From Pseudomonas sp. NKUCC02_KPG (GTDB taxonomy: Bacteria; Pseudomonadota; Gammaproteobacteria; Pseudomonadales; Pseudomonadaceae), in assembly GCF_019345465.1 (NCBI RefSeq), contig NZ_JAHKRC010000013.1, positions 62,001 to 126,000 of the forward strand: a stretch of 64,000 nt of DNA, read 5' to 3'. Under the pieces are notes generated by a model. That model was not told where the DNA came from. It worked only from the letters and a program-made list of their open reading frames with translations, and made no database searches. Below, piece after piece: positions 33,221 to 41,334 of this stretch; position 1 is the first letter of the stretch, and every line of letters starts with the position of its first letter. A program made the translations under genes and the position numbers.

Positions 33221-33883
33221 ATGACCGTTTTACCTTGGCGCGACATCGATACCGTGCTGCTCGACATGGACGGCACGCTGCTCGACCTGCACTACGACAA
33301 TCATTTCTGGCTCGAACACCTGCCTCAGCGCTACGCCGAGCTGCATGGCATCAGCCGGGCAATGGCGGATCTTGAGCTGACGCCGCTGTTTGAAGGCAAT
33401 GCTGGCCAGTTGAAATGGTATTGCCTGGACTTCTGGAGCCGCGAGCTGAAGATCCCGGTACGCGAGCTCAAGCTTGAAACCGCTCATCTGATTGCCTTGC
33501 GACCCGACGCCGATACTTTTCTGGCGGCCATCAAAAAAGCGGGCAAACGGGTGATCATGATCACCAACGCGCACCGAGATTCGTTGTCATTGAAATTGGA
33601 GCGCATTGAACTGGCGCCTTATTTCGAGCGCCTGATCAGCTCCCACGATTACGGTTTTCCAAAGGAAAGCCCGGCGTTCTGGGATGCACTGCACGCCGAT
33701 ATCGACTTTGACCCGGGCCGTAGCCTGTTTATCGATGACACCTTGCCGATTCTGCGCAGTGCCCGTGATTTTGGCGTGGCCCACTTGCTGGCAGTCAAAC
33801 AGCCCGACAGCAAAAAAGGCCCGAAGGACACACAAGAATTTGCCGCGCTGGGCGACTATCGCGAACTGCTGGAAGGGCTGTAA
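33221..33883 (+). CDS. yrfG: GMP/IMP nucleotidase, HAD superfamily
   Basis: This 220-residue hydrolase dephosphorylates purine nucleotides. HAD motif I is VLLDMDGTLLDLHYDN near residue 11, motif II is MITNAHRDS and motif III is KESPAFW. The acidic DDTLPILRSARDFG is motif IV. HLPQRYAELHGISRAMA belongs to the YrfG cap. GGAGAAG precedes the ATG. It is divergent from nudE and cysQ, together forming a nucleotide clean-up group. Confidence 0.9.
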   Translation: MTVLPWRDIDTVLLDMDGTLLDLHYDNHFWLEHLPQRYAELHGISRAMADLELTPLFEGNAGQLKWYCLDFWSRELKIPVRELKLETAHLIALRPDADTFLAAIKKAGKRVIMITNAHRDSLSLKLERIELAPYFERLISSHDYGFPKESPAFWDALHADIDFDPGRSLFIDDTLPILRSARDFGVAHLLAVKQPDSKKGPKDTQEFAALGDYRELLEGL

Positions 33884-33894
33884 CGAATCAACCC

Positions 33895-33981
33895 TGTGGG
33901 AGCGGGCTTGCTCGCGATGCAAACAACTCGGTGGATCTGAATCATCGAGGTGATGCAATCACGAGCAAGCCCGCTCCCACA
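33895..33981. repeat. REP pair
   Basis: Left TGTGGGAGCGGGCTTGCTCG and right CGAGCAAGCCCGCTCCCACA arms, right arm entered through TCACGAG instead of TCGCGAG. It lies between convergent yrfG and the LysM gene. Confidence 0.92.
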
Positions 33982-33994
33982 AGATGTAACGGGC

Positions 33995-34435
33995 TTACTC
34001 GGGAATACGCAGCGTCTGACCCGGGTAGATCTTGTTCGGGTCCTTGAGCAGCGGTTTGTTGGCTTCGAAGATTTTGTTGTACTGGTTGGCGTTGCCGTAC
34101 ACCTGCAATGAAATCGCGCTCAGGGTGTCGCCCTTTTTCACCACCACAAAACGCGAAGCGACAACAGTCGGGCCAGTGACCGTAATTTGATCCTCAACGC
34201 TGGCCACGCCCGCGATGTTCCCGGCAGCCAGAATGATTTTTTCTTTCTCTTCCTGCGTGGCCACTTCGCCACTGACCGTCACTTTGTCACCGTCAACGGT
34301 GGCGGTGATATTTGGATTGCCCAGGCCCACTTCCTCTACGTGTTTCTTCAGCTCCTCACCGGCATTGGCATTACCGGGGGTCAGCAGATTGATCAGTTTT
34401 TCACCGGCTTCTTTCACAAAGCTGAAAATGCTCAT
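33995..34435 (-). CDS. BON and LysM domain protein (YgaU/Kbp-like)
   Basis: This 146-residue protein has a BON domain at about residues 25-90 (NPNITATVDGDKVTVSGEVATQEEKEKIILAAGNIAGVASVEDQI) and a LysM domain at about 97-145 (VVVKKGDTLSAISLQVYGNANQYNKIFEANKPLL, then YPGQTLRIP). No signal peptide is seen. The E. coli relative YgaU (Kbp) is a potassium-binding cytoplasmic protein with the same domain order. TAGGAGCGTGATTT gives the ribosome site. Confidence 0.9.
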   Translation of the reverse strand: MSIFSFVKEAGEKLINLLTPGNANAGEELKKHVEEVGLGNPNITATVDGDKVTVSGEVATQEEKEKIILAAGNIAGVASVEDQITVTGPTVVASRFVVVKKGDTLSAISLQVYGNANQYNKIFEANKPLLKDPNKIYPGQTLRIPE

Positions 34436-34539
34436 AAATCACGCTCCTAGGGTTGGAAGATTCAGACCCATGAGCGTAGACCATCATTGACGGCAGCAAG
34501 CGCGCTAGAATCGCCCACTCAATTGCGCCGGGAGTGACG

Positions 34540-35427
34540 ATGGACATCAAACAGCTGAAATTCCTCATTGCCCTCGATGAAACCCGGCATTTCGGCCAGG
34601 CGGCTGCCCGCTGCCATATCACACAGCCCACCTTGTCCATGCGCTTGCGCAGCCTTGAACAGGAGCTCGACCTGCAACTGGTCAATCGCGGTCAGCGTTT
34701 CGAAAGTTTTACCGCCCCCGGTGAGCGTGTCCTGGCCTGGGCCCGGACCGTGCTGGCGGCCTACGACGGTTTGCAGGCAGAAGCAGCCGCCTGTCGCGGC
34801 AACCTGATCGGCACCTTGCGCCTGGGGGTTGTTCCGCTCTCGAGTTTTGATCCACTGCCTTTATTGCAGCGCCTGCACCAGGAGCATCCCGAGTTGCGAT
34901 TCGAGTTGTCGGCGTTGAGCTCTGAGCAAATCCTCGAACAACTGGCCAGTAATCGGCTGGACGTAGGCGTGTCGTACCTCGAGCGCCTTGATCAGGAGCG
35001 CTTTGATTCCCTTGCCCTGGACGAGACCCGTATGGGCCTGCTGTACGACCAGCGGTATTTCAACTTTGGCGATCAGCCCCTGAGCTGGGAGGCGCTCATT
35101 GAATTGCCGCTGGGCCTGCTCAGTAGCGGCATGCACTTTCGCCAGTCCATCGACTACAACTTCCACAGCCGTGGCCTCACGCCACACCCCCTGCTGCAAA
35201 CCGATGCCGTTCATCAACTGCTACAAGCCGTCCACGGCGGCCTGTGCTGCGCCGTCATGCCCCTAGATGGCGGGCTGCAAGCATTGACCGATGATTTGCG
35301 CCTGCATCCCATTGCAGACGCTCGCACACTGGCCCGACTGGGCTTGATCATGCGTCGTGCTGCCCCGCGCTCAGCCCTGGCTGAAGCCTGTTTTGCGCTT
35401 TATCAGAAATCACAAAACCCTTCTTGA
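34540..35427 (+). CDS. LysR-family regulator
   Basis: This 295-residue regulator has its HTH at about residues 1-60 (MDIKQLKFLIALDETRHFGQAAARC, QPTLSMRLRSLEQEL) and an effector domain with RLGVVPLSSFDPLPLLQRL and GLCCAVMPLDGGLQAL. An in-frame GTG at 34534 lies two codons earlier; the ATG at 34540 is preferred, with CGGGAGTGACG upstream. It precedes fdhD and the FdhF-like gene on the same strand with 94 nt before fdhD, so it may regulate them. Confidence 0.85.
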   Translation: MDIKQLKFLIALDETRHFGQAAARCHITQPTLSMRLRSLEQELDLQLVNRGQRFESFTAPGERVLAWARTVLAAYDGLQAEAAACRGNLIGTLRLGVVPLSSFDPLPLLQRLHQEHPELRFELSALSSEQILEQLASNRLDVGVSYLERLDQERFDSLALDETRMGLLYDQRYFNFGDQPLSWEALIELPLGLLSSGMHFRQSIDYNFHSRGLTPHPLLQTDAVHQLLQAVHGGLCCAVMPLDGGLQALTDDLRLHPIADARTLARLGLIMRRAAPRSALAEACFALYQKSQNPS

Positions 35428-35521
35428 TCGACGCCATCTATCAATAGATCAGCACTAGCGATTAGACGCGACACTGTGTCACGCCTAGGCTAAGAGCTGA
35501 ATTGAACGTTGGTACAGCCTT

Positions 35522-36361
35522 ATGAACGCCAAGCGCCCCCTGTGCGCGGCGCCCGCTTCTGTTACGCCCGCGCCTGCTGCCAGCCAGAACTATGACTACG
35601 TCACCCTGGATCACAGCAGCGGTGAGCAAACGGCCCTGGCCGAAGAAGTCGCCCTGGCGATTGCCTACAACGGCATCAGCCAGGCCGTAATGCTGGTCAC
35701 GCCCACCGATCTCGAAGACTTCATCGTCGGCTTCAGCCTGGGCAGCGGCATCATTCACGACGCCAGCGAAATCTATGACCTCAAGCTTACGGGTGCCGGT
35801 TCAGCCCACTACGCACAGGTCGAGATCGCCAGCCGCGCGTTCTGGAACCTCAAACAGCAACGCCGACAACTGGCCGGTACCAGCGGCTGCGGCTTGTGCG
35901 GTGTAGAAGCGGTCGAACAGGCCCTGCCTGACCTCAAGGTACTGCCCGGCGCACCGTTGCCACCGGCACAGTGGCTAGAAGGCTTGCGCCAGCGCATCAG
36001 TGATTTTCAGCCGCTGGGCCAGCACTGCGGCGCCGTACATGCTGCCGTCTATATGGACGGCCAGGGCCAGTTGCTGATGGGCCGTGAAGACATTGGCCGC
36101 CACAACGCTCTGGATAAATTGATCGGTGCGCTGGTGCGCCAGCACATCGACCTGACGGGCGGCGCAGCGATCGTCACCAGCCGTTGCAGCCTTGAGCTGA
36201 TTCAAAAAGTGTTGCGCGCCGGTATCCAGACCCTGATCAGCCTGTCCTCGCCCACGGGCCTGGCGCTGCAATGGGCACGACGCCACAACCTCAACCTTAT
36301 TCATCTGCCACAAAAAAGCGCACCACGGGTGTACAGCCCGGCGCAGGAGAATCAACCGTGA
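35522..36361 (+). CDS. fdhD: Sulfur carrier protein FdhD
   Basis: This 279-residue protein carries sulfur from a cysteine desulfurase to the molybdenum cofactor of formate-dehydrogenase-type enzymes. The key loop GTSGCGLCGVEAVEQ holds CGLC, matching the CxxC of FdhD. EEVALAIAYNGISQAVMLVTPTDLEDFIVGF and GREDIGRHNALDKLIG are strong family motifs. The stop overlaps the start of the molybdoenzyme gene by 4 nt, so FdhD should mature the adjacent enzyme. Confidence 0.95.
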   Translation: MNAKRPLCAAPASVTPAPAASQNYDYVTLDHSSGEQTALAEEVALAIAYNGISQAVMLVTPTDLEDFIVGFSLGSGIIHDASEIYDLKLTGAGSAHYAQVEIASRAFWNLKQQRRQLAGTSGCGLCGVEAVEQALPDLKVLPGAPLPPAQWLEGLRQRISDFQPLGQHCGAVHAAVYMDGQGQLLMGREDIGRHNALDKLIGALVRQHIDLTGGAAIVTSRCSLELIQKVLRAGIQTLISLSSPTGLALQWARRHNLNLIHLPQKSAPRVYSPAQENQP

Positions 36362-38706
36362 GCACACACCATCAAGCCGACAAAACCCCGACTCCCCGCT
36401 ACAAGCCCTACAAAGGCCCGGCCGGTGGCTGGGGCGCGCTGATCAGTGTGGCGCAAGCCTGGTTGACCAGCGACAACGCGCTGAAAAACCTGCGCATGAT
36501 GCTCAAGACCAACCAGAACGGCGGCTTCGACTGCCCGGGCTGCGCCTGGGGTGACTCGCCGGAGAGTGGTCTGGTCAAGTTCTGCGAAAACGGCGCCAAG
36601 GCGGTGAACTGGGAAGCGACCAAACGTCGTGTCGATGCTGCTTTTTTTGCCAGGCACAGCGTCAGCGCACTGCTGGAGCAAAGCGATTACTGGCTGGAAT
36701 ATCAGGGCCGCCTGACCGAGCCCATGAGCTACAACCCTGAAACCGACCGCTACACCCCCATCAGCTGGGACGCCGCGTTCGCCTTGATCGCCCGGCACCT
36801 GCTCAACCTGGCCAGCCCCAATGAGGCGGAGTTCTACACCTCGGGCCGGGCCAGTAATGAAGCCGCGTATTTGTACCAACTGTTTGTGCGCTCGTTTGGC
36901 ACCAACAACTTCCCGGATTGCTCAAACATGTGCCACGAGGCCAGCGGCGTGGCGTTGGCGCAAAGCATCGGGGTGGGCAAAGGCACCGTGACGTTCGACG
37001 ATTTCGAACACGCTGATGCGATTTTCGTGCTGGGGCAAAACCCCGGCACCAATCACCCGCGCATGCTTGAACCGTTGCGTGAAGCGGTTAAACGCGGTGC
37101 CCAGGTGGTGTGCGTCAACCCGCTCAAAGAGCGTGGACTGGAACGCTTCCAGCACCCGCAACACCCGCTGGAAATGCTCACTAACGGCGACCGCCCGACC
37201 AACACGGCCTATTTGCGTCCGGCGTTAGGCGGCGACATGGCACTGTTGCGCGGCATGGCCAAGTTTCTGTTGCAGTGGGAGCGCGATGCTCAGGCCGCAG
37301 GCGAGCCGGCCGTCTTCGATCACGCTTTTTTGAATGAACACACCGCAGGCATCCTCGACTACATCTCCAGCCTCGATGACACCTCGTGGGATCACCTCGT
37401 GGAACAATCGGGCCTGCCCCTGGTGGATATCGAGCGCGCTGCTCGCATGTACCTCAAGGGCAAAAACGTGATCATGTGCTGGGCGATGGGCATCACCCAG
37501 CATCGGCACTCGGTGCAGACCATTCAGGAAATCGCCAACCTGATGCTGCTGCGCGGCAACATTGGCCGCCCTGGCGCAGGGCTGTGCCCGGTGCGTGGCC
37601 ACAGTAACGTGCAGGGTGATCGCACGATGGGCATCAACGAACGCCCGCCGGTGGCTTTCCTGGACGCCCTGGAGCGTCGCTTCCAGTTCAAGGTGCCCCG
37701 TGAAAACGGCCACAACGTGGTTGAAGCTATCCACGCCATGCTTGAAGGACGTGCCAAGGTGTTTATCGGCCTGGGCGGCAACTTCGCCCAAGCCACCCCG
37801 GACAGCCCGCGCACTGCCCAGGCGCTGCGCAATTGCGACCTGACCGTACAGATCAGCACCAAGCTCAACCGCAGCCATCTGATGCACGGTAAAGAAGCGC
37901 TGATCTTGCCGTGCCTGGGCCGCACCGATATCGACATCCAGGCTCAAGGCCCGCAAGCCGTCACGGTGGAAGACTCCTTCAGCATGGTTCACGACTCCAA
38001 CGGCCAGTTGCAGCCACTGTCCAACCAGATGCGTTCGGAGCCCGCGATCATCGCCGGTATCGCCGCCGCCACCCTGGGCACTCATCCGATTGACTGGAGC
38101 TGGGTGGTGGGCGACTACCGGCGTATCCGCGAGCTGATCGCCGACACCATCCCGGGCTTCAAGGACTTCAACACACGAATTCAGCACCCTGGCGGTTTTT
38201 ACCTGGGCAACTCGGCCGGTGCGCGGCAGTGGAACACGCCGTCGCAGCGCGCCAACTTCCGGCCCAACGTGCTGCCACAAGACCTGGTGGATGCACGCAC
38301 CCGCGCTACCGGCCAGTTGCCCGACCTGATTTTGCAGTCGATGCGTTCCCACGATCAGTACAACACCACCATTTATGGCCTCGATGACCGCTATCGTGGG
38401 GTCAAGGGCCAGCGTGACGTGTTGTTCGTCAACGAAGCCGACATCATCCGCCTGGGCTTCAAGCCGGGGCAAAAGGTCGACATCGTTTCGATCTGGAATG
38501 ACCAGCACGAGCGCAGGGTCAAAAACTTCACCCTGTTGGCATTTGATATTCCTGCCGGGCAAGCCGCTGCGTATTACCCGGAGGTCAATCCGTTGGTGCC
38601 GCTGGAAAGCACAGGCGATGGCAGCCACACGCCTACGTCCAAATTCGTGGCCATTTGCCTGGAAGCCGCCAGCCCGTCGAAACTGATCATGGCCAAGGCC
38701 AGCTGA
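36358..38706 (+). CDS. FdhF/YdeP-family molybdopterin oxidoreductase
   Basis: This 782-residue enzyme belongs to the formate-dehydrogenase-like DMSO-reductase family, YdeP branch. QNGGFDCPGCAWGDSPESG near residue 54 holds the cysteines. DCSNMCHEASGVALAQSIGVGKGTVTFDDFEHADAIFVLGQNPGTNHPRM and the molybdopterin-binding GHSNVQGDRTMGI follow. No twin-arginine signal is seen, so it is cytoplasmic. The GTG start at 36358 overlaps the fdhD stop. Any reading to an earlier start falls inside fdhD. E. coli YdeP is linked to acid resistance; the true substrate is not known. Confidence 0.88.
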   Translation: MSTHHQADKTPTPRYKPYKGPAGGWGALISVAQAWLTSDNALKNLRMMLKTNQNGGFDCPGCAWGDSPESGLVKFCENGAKAVNWEATKRRVDAAFFARHSVSALLEQSDYWLEYQGRLTEPMSYNPETDRYTPISWDAAFALIARHLLNLASPNEAEFYTSGRASNEAAYLYQLFVRSFGTNNFPDCSNMCHEASGVALAQSIGVGKGTVTFDDFEHADAIFVLGQNPGTNHPRMLEPLREAVKRGAQVVCVNPLKERGLERFQHPQHPLEMLTNGDRPTNTAYLRPALGGDMALLRGMAKFLLQWERDAQAAGEPAVFDHAFLNEHTAGILDYISSLDDTSWDHLVEQSGLPLVDIERAARMYLKGKNVIMCWAMGITQHRHSVQTIQEIANLMLLRGNIGRPGAGLCPVRGHSNVQGDRTMGINERPPVAFLDALERRFQFKVPRENGHNVVEAIHAMLEGRAKVFIGLGGNFAQATPDSPRTAQALRNCDLTVQISTKLNRSHLMHGKEALILPCLGRTDIDIQAQGPQAVTVEDSFSMVHDSNGQLQPLSNQMRSEPAIIAGIAAATLGTHPIDWSWVVGDYRRIRELIADTIPGFKDFNTRIQHPGGFYLGNSAGARQWNTPSQRANFRPNVLPQDLVDARTRATGQLPDLILQSMRSHDQYNTTIYGLDDRYRGVKGQRDVLFVNEADIIRLGFKPGQKVDIVSIWNDQHERRVKNFTLLAFDIPAGQAAAYYPEVNPLVPLESTGDGSHTPTSKFVAICLEAASPSKLIMAKAS

Positions 38707-38707
38707 C

Positions 38708-38722
38708 GCAGCCCGCTCCCAC
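38708..38722. repeat. REP remnant
   Basis: GCAGCCCGCTCCCACA right after the stop is the tip of the right REP arm; the rest is missing. Confidence 0.55.
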
Positions 38723-38755
38723 ATTTAAACCCCATCACATCCAAATTTCAGGCAC

Positions 38756-38838
38756 AAAAAAGGCCGATTTCCTACGAAATCGGCCTCTCCGAACTAGTAA
38801 ACAGACCACCAAAAATTCATTAAGTTCCCTAGAAAAAA
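38756..38838 (-). ncRNA. Candidate small RNA ending at an orphan terminator
   Basis: A strong terminator faces the minus strand: AGGCCGATTT with AAATCGGCCT, a perfect 10-bp stem (38761-38786), then TTTTTT. No minus-strand gene lies between it and the regulator ending at 40743, whose own end has another terminator. A possible -10 box (TATAAG, minus strand 38850-38845) would start an RNA of about 83 nt. I recall that an Rfam sRNA family (P34) maps after the equivalent gene of P. aeruginosa; this has not been checked here. The 5' end is a guess. Confidence 0.5.
38761..38786 (-). terminator. Minus-strand Rho-independent terminator
   Basis: Ten perfect pairs around the loop CCTACG, with six T residues following on the minus strand and none on the plus strand. 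Confidence 0.88.
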
Positions 38839-38944
38839 CAACAACTTATAGAATTGTGTACAACTCGTGCTACTCGTCGGATTTCGATTGTCACCCATCA
38901 CCGACAGCCTCAGGATCGCGCCGTCATCTCTTTGAGGCTCATCT

Positions 38945-39421
38945 ATGAAGCTCACCTCGATTCTCTTGTTGTCCCTTGGCCTGGTCAGTGGCGTAGCCTC
39001 GGCCGGTGGCACCACCGAAGCCGGTGTAGGCGGCGCATTAGGCGGGGTTCTTGGCGCCGTGGTTGGCCAACAGCTCGGCGGCTCGACCGGTTCTGCCATT
39101 GGTGCAGGCGTGGGTGGCGCGGCAGGCAGTGCCGTAGGTGCCGACAAACGCAGCCGGGGCGAAGCGGCCATTGGCGGCGCACTGGGCGCTGCTGGCGGCA
39201 ACGTGCTGGGCCGCAGTGTCGGCGGCAGCACCGGTGCTCTGGTCGGCTCAGCCGCTGGCGGTGGTGCTGGTGGCGCGCTGGGTAACTACATGGGCAATAA
39301 AAGCGACGCCGAAGATCGTCGCTATCGCGATCGTGACAACCGTCGCTACTACCGCGACGACAACCGCGGCCGTGGCCACGCGTATGGCCATCGCAAAAAG
39401 AACAAACATCGTCATCATTGA
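38945..39421 (+). CDS. Exported glycine-zipper protein with basic tail
   Basis: This 158-residue protein has a signal peptide (MKLTSILLLSLGLVSGVASA). Residues 22-118 form a run of glycine/alanine zipper repeats (GGALGGVLGAVVGQQLGG, AIGAGVGGAAGSAVGA and more), each likely a membrane-hairpin or packing segment. The tail from about 122 is very rich in Arg, Tyr, Asp and His (DRRYRDRDNRRYYRDD, then HRKKNKHRHH). It resembles outer-membrane-associated glycine zipper proteins of the Rick_17kDa/YMGG type. No lipobox is seen. Function is not known. GAGGCTCATCT precedes the ATG. Confidence 0.8.
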   Translation: MKLTSILLLSLGLVSGVASAGGTTEAGVGGALGGVLGAVVGQQLGGSTGSAIGAGVGGAAGSAVGADKRSRGEAAIGGALGAAGGNVLGRSVGGSTGALVGSAAGGGAGGALGNYMGNKSDAEDRRYRDRDNRRYYRDDNRGRGHAYGHRKKNKHRHH

Positions 39422-39428
39422 TTACCCA

Positions 39429-39457
39429 AAAACGGGAGCCGAAAGGCTCCCGTTTTT
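39429..39457 (+). terminator. Rho-independent terminator
   Basis: AAAACGGGAGCC pairs with GGCTCCCGTTTT around GAAA, then T. The A-rich start of the stem makes it able to work in both directions. Confidence 0.93.
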
Positions 39458-39665
39458 ATTGGGGCCTGGCTCGCCTCGCCAAATTGTTTCAATGCATTAC
39501 GCCCGCCTGTCACAGTGTCAATCATGCAAACTGCATGCACCTGAATCTCAAATAATTATTAACCCATTGAAAGATATGAAATTATCAACAAACACCCTGT
39601 TGGCATGTCACCTGCAATCTCTTGAATGAACGCTGCACTTCCTACCATTCAGGAGCACAACAACA

Positions 39666-40589
39666 ATGATCGGGACAACTGAGCGCTATCCCGCAGCCCT
39701 GCAAGACTCCTCTGGCCACTCAGGTGTTTCCTGGGCCGCCATCTTTGCGGGGGCAGCCACCGCTGCCGCGCTGTCTCTGCTGCTGATCATGCTGGGCGCA
39801 GGCCTGGGCTTTTCGGCAGTTTCACCGTGGGCAAATGAAGGCGTGGGCGCCAAAGGCCTGGGTATCACCGCCATTGTCTGGCTGGCCGTCACACAAATCA
39901 TTGCGTCAGGGATGGGGGGCTATCTGGCCGGCCGCTTGCGGGTCAAGTGGGCCAACATGCATGGCGATGAAGTGTACTTTCGGGATACAGCACATGGCTT
40001 TCTGGCTTGGGCAGTTGCGACGCTGGTTACCGTAACCTTGATCGCAGGCTCGGTCAGCAGCGTGATTGGCAGCGGTGTTCAAGCTGGGGCCAGCGTGGCT
40101 TCAGGTGCCGCTTCGGCCATGAGCAGCGCAGCCGCCAGCCACGCCGATAAAAGTTCGGGCAATAGCTCTGATTACTTTATCGACACCCTGTTTCGCGATG
40201 ATCGCGGCACTGCTGTCAGCGAAGACGCCGCCCACGGCATCGTCACGCGCATCTTTGTTCGCAGCCTGGGCAACGACGGCCAGTTAAGTGGCGAGGACCG
40301 TACCTATCTGGCGCAAATCGTCGCTCAACGGACCAACCTCAGCCAGGCCGAGGCCGAGCAACGGGTCGATCAGGTGTATGCCAAAGCCCACCAGGCGGTT
40401 GAAGACGCCAAGGTCAAAGCCAAGGAAGCCGCAGACACCTCAGCAAAAGTCGCCGCCTGGACCACCCTGTGGATGTTCATCAGTCTGCTGCTGGGTGCAT
40501 TTTTCGCCAGCCTCTGCGCCACGTTTGGCGGCCGCCAACGCGATGCCGTGAGCTACGTGGAGCACACCACCAAGCCGCCTGTTTATTAA
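39666..40589 (+). CDS. Integral membrane protein of unknown function
   Basis: This 307-residue protein has four hydrophobic segments: about residues 22-50 (WAAIFAGAATAAALSLLLIMLGAGLGF), 65-90, 112-150 and a C-terminal one near 262-290. SWAAIFAGA resembles the opening of rhizobial proteins labelled 'PhnA-like', whose function is also unknown. A hydrophilic helical part (about 195-260, TNLSQAEAEQRVDQVYAKAHQAVEDAKVKAKEAAD) precedes the last helix. AGGAGCACAACAACA gives the ribosome site. A 24-residue membrane ORF follows 18 nt downstream and a terminator ends the unit. Confidence 0.75.
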   Translation: MIGTTERYPAALQDSSGHSGVSWAAIFAGAATAAALSLLLIMLGAGLGFSAVSPWANEGVGAKGLGITAIVWLAVTQIIASGMGGYLAGRLRVKWANMHGDEVYFRDTAHGFLAWAVATLVTVTLIAGSVSSVIGSGVQAGASVASGAASAMSSAAASHADKSSGNSSDYFIDTLFRDDRGTAVSEDAAHGIVTRIFVRSLGNDGQLSGEDRTYLAQIVAQRTNLSQAEAEQRVDQVYAKAHQAVEDAKVKAKEAADTSAKVAAWTTLWMFISLLLGAFFASLCATFGGRQRDAVSYVEHTTKPPVY

Positions 40590-40607
40590 TCAATCTGGAG
40601 AATGAAA

Positions 40608-40682
40608 ATGCGCTCATTACTGCTGTTTTTTCTCGGTATCCCGATCCCGATCATCATTCTGATTGCCCTGTTTGTGCATTGA
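40608..40682 (+). CDS. Hydrophobic microprotein, 24 residues
   Basis: The ORF reads MRSLLLFFLGIPIPIIIL then IALFVH. It is one proline-kinked membrane helix with a short basic start, so an N-in topology is likely. CTGGAG lies 7 nt before the ATG (an in-frame ATG at 40602 is too close to it). It is the second gene of a unit with the membrane protein, and a terminator begins 21 nt after the stop. It is too short for most gene callers. No function is known. Confidence 0.62.
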   Translation: MRSLLLFFLGIPIPIIILIALFVH

Positions 40683-40702
40683 TGCAACAGGTATAAACCC
40701 TG

Positions 40703-40732
40703 AACGGCCCTCTTCATGAAGGCCGTTTTTTT
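40703..40732 (+). terminator. Rho-independent terminator
   Basis: AACGGCC pairs with GGCCGTT, and TTTTTTT follows. It ends the membrane-protein/microprotein unit; it lies 10 bp from the end of the convergent Lrp gene. Confidence 0.9.
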
Positions 40733-40742
40733 GTGGCCCGGA

Positions 40743-41207
40743 TCAAACCGGCAGACACGTGGTGGATTTGATTTCTGACAACGCCACGATCGAATTCACC
40801 TCTTGAATACCCGGGACCATCGACAGTTTTTCGAAGAAAAATCGCTCGTAGGCTTCGATGTCGGCAGTGACGATGCGCAGCAGAAAATCCACCGACCCCA
40901 TCAGCACATAGCACTCCAGCACCTCGGGAAAACCGCGGATCGCGTCGGTGAATTCAGTGAAGTTGGAACGCCCGTGGGCATTGAGTTTGATCTCGGCAAA
41001 AATTTGCGTGTTGAGCCCGATTTTCTTGCGATCGAGCAAGGTCACCTGGCCGCGAATGATCCCCTCGTCCTTCATCCGCTGAATACGCCGCCAGCAGGGT
41101 GATTGCGAAAGCCCCACCTTTTCGGCGATCTGTGCGCTCGACAGAGAAGCATCCTCTTGCAGCAGCGCCAAAATGCGTCGGTCGTAAGCATCCAGTTCAC
41201 CCTGCAT
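40743..41207 (-). CDS. Lrp/AsnC-family regulator
   Basis: This 154-residue regulator has an HTH at about residues 5-58 (LDAYDRRILALLQEDASLSSAQIAEKVGLSQSPCWRRIQRM) and an Lrp ligand/assembly (RAM) domain at about 65-145 (QIFAEIKLNAHG, FPEVLECYVLMGSVDFLLRIVTADIEAYERF). The SPCWRRIQRM recognition helix is that of Lrp-like global or amino-acid-sensing members. The ATG at 41207 follows TTAAAGG; the 61 codons upstream in frame are not Lrp-like. A perfect palindrome lies 27 bp upstream of it, and an ACT-like gene is divergent. Confidence 0.9.
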   Translation of the reverse strand: MQGELDAYDRRILALLQEDASLSSAQIAEKVGLSQSPCWRRIQRMKDEGIIRGQVTLLDRKKIGLNTQIFAEIKLNAHGRSNFTEFTDAIRGFPEVLECYVLMGSVDFLLRIVTADIEAYERFFFEKLSMVPGIQEVNSIVALSEIKSTTCLPV

Positions 41208-41233
41208 AAAAATACCTTTAAGCTGTCTAATAG

Positions 41234-41249
41234 AGACTTGATCAAGTCT
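41234..41249. promoter_or_regulatory. Perfect 16-bp palindrome, probable Lrp-type operator
   Basis: AGACTTGATCAAGTCT is its own reverse complement. It lies between the divergent Lrp-type and ACT-like genes, 27 bp from the regulator ATG and 86 bp from the other. Lrp-family regulators usually bind such sites near their own gene. The assignment is inferred. Confidence 0.6.
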
Positions 41250-41334
41250 ATTTATCGTTGATTTAAAACATCTTAGATAAAAAATTTCTCCCACGACGTG
41301 TAAATATTTCTCCAGCCTAAACAGGAGCGTTTGC

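Noticed and set aside
37225..38724. 499-codon open frame antisense to the FdhF-like gene
   Set aside because: The plus-strand gene has all molybdoenzyme motifs; the reverse frame has none.
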